The translations under genes were made by a program, and so were the position numbers. Under the pieces are notes generated by a model. The model was not told where the DNA came from, made no database searches, and saw only the letters and a program-made list of their open reading frames with translations. A DNA stretch of 64,000 nt from Closterium sp. Naga37s-1 (taxonomy: Eukaryota; Streptophyta; Zygnematophyceae; Desmidiales; Closteriaceae): positions 690,501 through 754,500 of the forward strand of contig CANJKZ010000262.1 of NCBI GenBank assembly GCA_947471745.1, given 5' to 3'. Positions 58,738 through 64,000 of this stretch are shown here, piece after piece. Each line of letters opens with the position of its first letter. Within the stretch, counting starts at the first letter, position 1.

Positions 58738-59394
58738 TGCTGAACCTACTCGAGAGGCCTCCGAGAGCCAACACTAGCAGAAGGAGCTAGCAGTGTGCGA
58801 TTATCTGGGAGCTTCGCGGAGCTGTACCTATTAGCATGGCTGTCTGTACTCATGCAGGCGGTTACTGCACTTGACACAGCAGCAGCATCGTGGCATGGAA
58901 TCTGCTGTGCTCTTCTGGGCATTGCTGTGCTGCAGATCTTGTGCAAGATATGGGCACCTCATGTTTTGTGTCAGCCCTGCCATGGTGCGCGTGCCACCCC
59001 CTGTTCTCTGAATCCTCACCAGATGCTTGCGACTGCACCGCATGCAGCAAGCATGTGCGCTCACCGTTGTCACTCATGCGTTAAAGGATTTTTGTCTCCC
59101 TCCTCGCCCCCATCTCTTGTACCCCATCGGCGTGCACATGCCTCTCCTGCCAGCAGCATCTCACTCTCACTCACGGCCGTGAACGAGTGCTTGGTGTGAC
59201 GCAGCCAGGCCCTCCTCATCATGCCATGGCACGGCACAGCACCTGCAGGAGGACACTCCGTCCTGCTTGGGTGTTTGTGCCCAGACGTCTTCCAGGCTGC
59301 CCACCCCACCCACCTATTCCACAACATGCAGGCCCATCCCATCCCAGCACAGCACAGCACAGCACAACACAACACAGCACACCTAAGCAAACCA

Positions 59395-59556
59395 AAGCAC
59401 ACCAAAGCACAGCTAAGCAAACCAATGCACAGCTAAGCAAACCAATGCACGGCTAAGCAAACCGATGCACGGCTAAGCAAACCAATGCACGGCTAAGCAA
59501 ACCAATGCACGGCTAAGCAAACCAATGCACGGCTAAGCAAACCAATGCACGGCTAA
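59395..59556 (+). repeat. 20-bp tandem repeat (gcacggctaagcaaaccaat)
   Basis: About eight copies, the first ones reading gcacagctaag. Confidence 0.92.
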
Positions 59557-59647
59557 GGACAGTGACGGTCCATCTTGAGCTCCTGGCTGTCCACCGCCAT
59601 GCAGCAGCCCAGATGTCCTCTACCTCGCCCTGCACTTCACCACAGAC

Positions 59648-59671
59648 GATTTTTTAGGCGCCTAAAAAATC
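59648..59671. repeat. Perfect 24-bp palindrome (arms gattttttaggc)
   Basis: Symmetric about the GGCGCC centre with no mismatch. It is embedded in the second copy of a local duplicated phrase. Confidence 0.9.
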
Positions 59672-60216
59672 CTCTTGGTTGTCCACCGCCATTCGGCAGC
59701 CCAGCCCAGATGTCCTCTACCTCGCCCTGCACTTCAGCACAGAAGAGCCACCTCTGAGCTGCCAACGGGACAGCACCGGGACATGGAAGAAAGCAGAGGC
59801 GAGAGAAGAGAGAGCCACTTAGAAGCTGCAAAAGCGCTCATCACGACAGAAGTGAAGCTGATTAATTTAAAGGGCACAAAATAGTTGTGTATCATGTTCA
59901 TGCCAGATCGACACAGTAAAGTAAGCATGAAGTGAGAAACGTACCTACCCCAGAGATAGCCATTAGCAAGGCCAGCAACTCCCCCTTTCAGAATCTCCCA
60001 TCACACTTACCATGTAGCATACACAGCACCGATGTTGCTGCCACTGCTTCCACCACAATTGCTGCCAGGGACAGCCATGGGACATGGAGAGGGGAGAAAG
60101 CAAGAGAGCCATAGCATCAGGATACAGAAAGATGAGAGAAGGAGCAACACAAGTAGACGGACAAAGGGAGAGAGATGGAGATCAGGTGACCATAATAATA
60201 GGACACAAAAAGAAAG

Positions 60217-63200
60217 GAGGACGAGCAACATGAGGACGCGCAACATGAGGACGAGCAACATGAGGACGCGCAACATGAGGACGCGCAACATGAGGACGCG
60301 CAACATGAGGACGCGCAACATGAGGACGAGCAACATGAGGACGCGCAACATGAGGACGAGCAACATGAGGACGCGCAACATGAGGACGCGCAACATGAGG
60401 ACGAGCAACATGAGGACGAGCAACATGAGGACGCGCAACATGAGGACGCGCAACATGAGGACGAGCAACATGAGGACGCGCAACATGAGGACGAGCAACA
60501 TGAGGACGCGCAACATGAGGACGCGCAACATGAGGACGAGCAACATGAGGACGAGCAACATGAGGACGCGCAACATGAGGACGCGCAACATGAGGACGCG
60601 CAACATGAGGACGCGCAACATGAGGACGCGCAACATGAGGACGAGCAACATGAGGACGCGCAACATGAGGACGCGCAACATGAGGACGCGCAACATGAGG
60701 ACGAGCAACATGAGGACGCGCAACATGAGGACGCGCAACATGAGGACGAGCAACATGAGGACGCGCAACATGAGGACGAGCAACATGAGGACGAGCAACA
60801 TGAGGACGAGCAACATGAGGACGAGCAACATGAGGACGCGCAACATGAGGACGCGCAACATGAGGACGAGCAACATGAGGACGCGCAACATGAGGACGCG
60901 CAACATGAGGACGCGCAACATGAGGACGAGCAACATGAGGACGCGCAACATGAGGACGAGCAACATGAGGACGCGCAACATGAGGACGCGCAACATGAGG
61001 ACGCGCAACATGAGGACGCGCAACATGAGGACGCGCAACATGAGGACGAGCAACATGAGGACGAGCAACATGAGGACGAGCAACATGAGGACGCGCAACA
61101 TGAGGACGCGCAACATGAGGACGCGCAACATGAGGACGAGCAACATGAGGACGAGCAACATGAGGACGCGCAACATGAGGACGCGCAACATGAGGACGAG
61201 CAACATGAGGACGCGCAACATGAGGACGCGCAACATGAGGACGAGCAACATGAGGACGAGCAACATGAGGACGCGCAACATGAGGACGAGCAACATGAGG
61301 ACGCGCAACATGAGGACGCGCAACATGAGGACGCGCAACATGAGGACGCGCAACATGAGGACGCGCAACATGAGGACGAGCAACATGAGGACGAGCAACA
61401 TGAGGACGAGCAACATGAGGACGAGCAACATGAGGACGCGCAACATGAGGACGAGCAACATGAGGACGCGCAACATGAGGACGAGCAACATGTGGACGCG
61501 CAACATGAGGACGCGCAACATGAGGACGCGCAACATGAGGACGAGCAACATGAGGACGCGCAACATGAGGACGAGCAACATGAGGACGCGCAACATGAGG
61601 ACGAGCAACATGAGGACGCGCAACATGAGGACGCGCAACATGAGGACGCGCAACATGAGGACGCGCAACATGAGGACGAGCAACATGAGGACGCGCAACA
61701 TGAGGACGAGCAACATGAGGACGCGCAACATGAGGACGCGCAACATGAGGACGCGCAACATGAGGACGAGCAACATGAGGACGCGCAACATGAGGACGAG
61801 CAACATGAGGACGCGCAACATGAGGACGAGCAACATGAGGACGCGCAGGACGCGCAACATGAGGACGCGCAACATGAGGACGCGCAACATGAGGACGAGC
61901 AACATGAGGACGCGCAACATGAGGACGAGCAACATGAGGACGCGCAACATGAGGACGCGCAACATGAGGACGCGCAACATGAGGACGAGCAACATGAGGA
62001 CGCGCAACATGAGGACGAGCAACATGAGGACGAGCAACATGAGGACGCGCAACATGAGGACGCGCAACATGAGGACGAGCAACATGAGGACGAGCAACAT
62101 GAGGACGCGCAACATGAGGACGCGCAACATGAGGACGAGCAACATGAGGACGAGCAACATGAGGACGCGCAACATGAGGACGCGCAACATGAGGACGAGC
62201 AACATGAGGACGCGCAACATGAGGACGCGCAACATGAGGACGCGCAACATGAGGACGCGCAACATGAGGACGCGCAACATGAGGACGCGCAACATGAGGA
62301 CGAGCAACATGAGGACGCGCAACATGAGGACGAGCAACATGAGGACGCGCAACATGAGGACGCGCAACATGAGGACGCGCAACATGAGGACGCGCAACAT
62401 GAGGACGCGCAACATGAGGACGAGCAACATGAGGACGCGCAACATGAGGACGCGCAACATGAGGACGCGCAACATGAGGACGCGCAACATGAGGACGCGC
62501 AACATGAGGACGCGCAACATGAGGACGCGCAACATGAGGACGAGCAACATGAGGACGCGCAACATGAGGACGCGCAACATGAGGACGCGCAACATGAGGA
62601 CGCGCAACATGAGGACGCGCAACATGAGGACGAGCAACATGAGGACGCGCAACATGAGGACGAGCAACATGAGGACGCGCAACATGAGGACGAGCAACAT
62701 GAGGACGCGCAACATGAGGACGAGCAACATGAGGACGCGCAACATGAGGACGAGCAACATGAGGACGCGCAACATGAGGACGAGCAACATGAGGACGCGC
62801 AACATGAGGACGAGCAACATGAGGACGCGCAACATGAGGACGCGCAACATGAGGACGAGCAACATGAGGACGCGCAACATGAGGACGAGCAACATGAGGA
62901 CGCGCAACATGAGGACGCGCAACATGAGGACGCGCAACATGAGGACGAGCAACATGAGGACGCGCAACATGAGGACGCGCAACATGAGGACGCGCAACAT
63001 GAGGACGCGCAACATGAGGACGCGCAACATGAGGACGCGCAACATGAGGACGCGCAACATGAGGACGAGCAACATGAGGACGAGCAACATGAGGACGAGC
63101 AACATGAGGACGCGCAACATGAGGACGCGCAACATGAGGACGCGCAACATGAGGACGAGCAACATGAGGACGAGCAACATGAGGACGCGCAACATGAGGA

Positions 63201-64000
63201 CGCGCAACATGAGGACGAGCAACATGAGGACGCGCAACATGAGGACGCGCAACATGAGGACGAGCAACATGAGGACGAGCAACATGAGGACGCGCAACAT
63301 GAGGACGAGCAACATGAGGACGCGCAACATGAGGACGCGCAACATGAGGACGCGCAACATGAGGACGCGCAACATGAGGACGAGCAACATGAGGACGAGC
63401 AACATGAGGACGAGCAACATGAGGACGAGCAACATGAGGACGCGCAACATGAGGACGAGCAACATGAGGACGCGCAACATGAGGACGAGCAACATGTGGA
63501 CGCGCAACATGAGGACGCGCAACATGAGGACGCGCAACATGAGGACGAGCAACATGAGGACGCGCAACATGAGGACGAGCAACATGAGGACGCGCAACAT
63601 GAGGACGAGCAACATGAGGACGCGCAACATGAGGACGCGCAACATGAGGACGCGCAACATGAGGACGCGCAACATGAGGACGAGCAACATGAGGACGCGC
63701 AACATGAGGACGAGCAACATGAGGACGCGCAACATGAGGACGCGCAACATGAGGACGCGCAACATGAGGACGAGCAACATGAGGACGCGCAACATGAGGA
63801 CGAGCAACATGAGGACGAGCAACATGAGGACGCGCAACATGAGGACGCGCAACATGAGGACGAGCAACATGAGGACGAGCAACATGAGGACGCGCAACAT
63901 GAGGACGCGCAACATGAGGACGAGCAACATGAGGACGAGCAACATGAGGACGCGCAACATGAGGACGCGCAACATGAGGACGCGCAACATGAGGACGAGC
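60217..64000. repeat. 15-bp minisatellite, two unit types, with a ~2-kb higher-order repeat
   Basis: About 250 tandem units aacatgaggacgCGC or aacatgaggacgAGC. Almost all variation is this one C/A position. Rare exceptions are a tgtgg unit at 61491 and 63495 and a 9-bp irregular unit near 61845. The order of C and A units around the two tgtgg units is the same over at least 8 units before and 6 after, spaced 2,004 bp, so a block was duplicated. It continues past the window. Open frames across it follow from 15 being a multiple of 3. Confidence 0.95.

Larger units (their letters stand above)
58738..60216. other. Upstream of the transit-peptide exon; simple repeats, no gene seen
   Basis: Should contain the promoter of the minus-strand gene. 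It includes CA-rich runs (59340-59400), a 20-bp tandem repeat and a palindrome (listed separately). A ctcgccctgcacttcagcac-type phrase occurs twice (about 59620 and 59720). Open frames look random. Confidence 0.5.

Noticed and set aside
60007-60216. Gene start near the left edge of the minisatellite
   Set aside because: No splice sites or conserved residues; it only opens into the repeat frame.
60007-63990. 1,327-codon open frame of Leu/Met/Val/Arg repeats on the minus strand
   Set aside because: It is the 15-bp minisatellite read in frame. Several frames on both strands are open for the same reason, and composition and context do not support a protein.
1-64000. tRNA, rRNA or other structured RNA genes
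   Set aside because: No tRNA box A/B pair or rRNA segment was recognised by eye. Primer-binding sites resemble tRNA ends but are parts of LTR elements. A covariance-model scan would be decisive.

Overview
The window looks like nuclear DNA from a green-lineage eukaryote. Evidence: GT-AG introns, intronless CAMK-type kinase genes with long disordered inserts, a plastid-targeted TPR protein gene, and a dense load of eukaryotic transposons (Ty1/copia, DIRS-type, hAT, PIF/Harbinger). High GC, Gly/Ser-rich copia gag proteins and many minisatellites would suit a streptophyte (zygnematophycean) alga such as Closterium, but nothing here proves the genus.

Layout. 1-7230: copia fragments on the + strand, ending with the 5' half of one element (LTR, PBS, leader, gag-protease). 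7231-12128: TPR exons of a plastid protein gene (+). 12813-13196: a MITE. 14192-24028: the host gene island, with an active-looking kinase (+), a pseudokinase (+), and two disordered proteins (- and +) sharing a C-terminal box. 24390-37642: a 13.3-kb hAT transposon holding a DIRS/PAT-like retrotransposon, which holds a PIF/Harbinger transposon. 37859-39214: a third kinase (-). 40574-47513: the 3' half of a copia element (-), itself hit by a non-autonomous LTR element (44265-46501). 47732-50308 and 58507-58737: N-terminal exons of a plastid membrane protein gene (-). 50644-54652: a complete, internally deleted copia element (-). 54839-58096: a rearranged copia 5' region. 60217-64000: a 15-bp minisatellite running off the end.

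Main result. The copia half ending at 7230 (+) and the copia half ending near 47513 (-) break at almost the same point of the element. Their outer flanks carry the same 5-bp duplication (caaag), and they split one older LTR (TGTTGG...CCAACA) into pieces at 4128-4169 and 40574-40968. The TPR exons that start just right of 7231 (+) and the transit-peptide/membrane exons that end just right of 47526 (-) fit together in phase as one gene. A single inversion of about 40.3 kb (7231-47525) explains all of this, so this copy of the plastid TPR gene is probably cut in an intron. Assembly error must be excluded.

Other results. Nearly every exon of that plastid gene is flanked by tandem partial copies of itself. 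The DIRS-type element shows the split-direct-repeat layout A1-ORFs-B1-A2-B2, with the Harbinger at the B1/A2 junction. The kinase island pairs three CAMK-like proteins (one with a lost catalytic Asp) with two neighbouring disordered proteins, each carrying an RVxF-type phosphatase-docking motif and a common C-terminal box. All coordinates and repeat identities were read by eye from the sequence.
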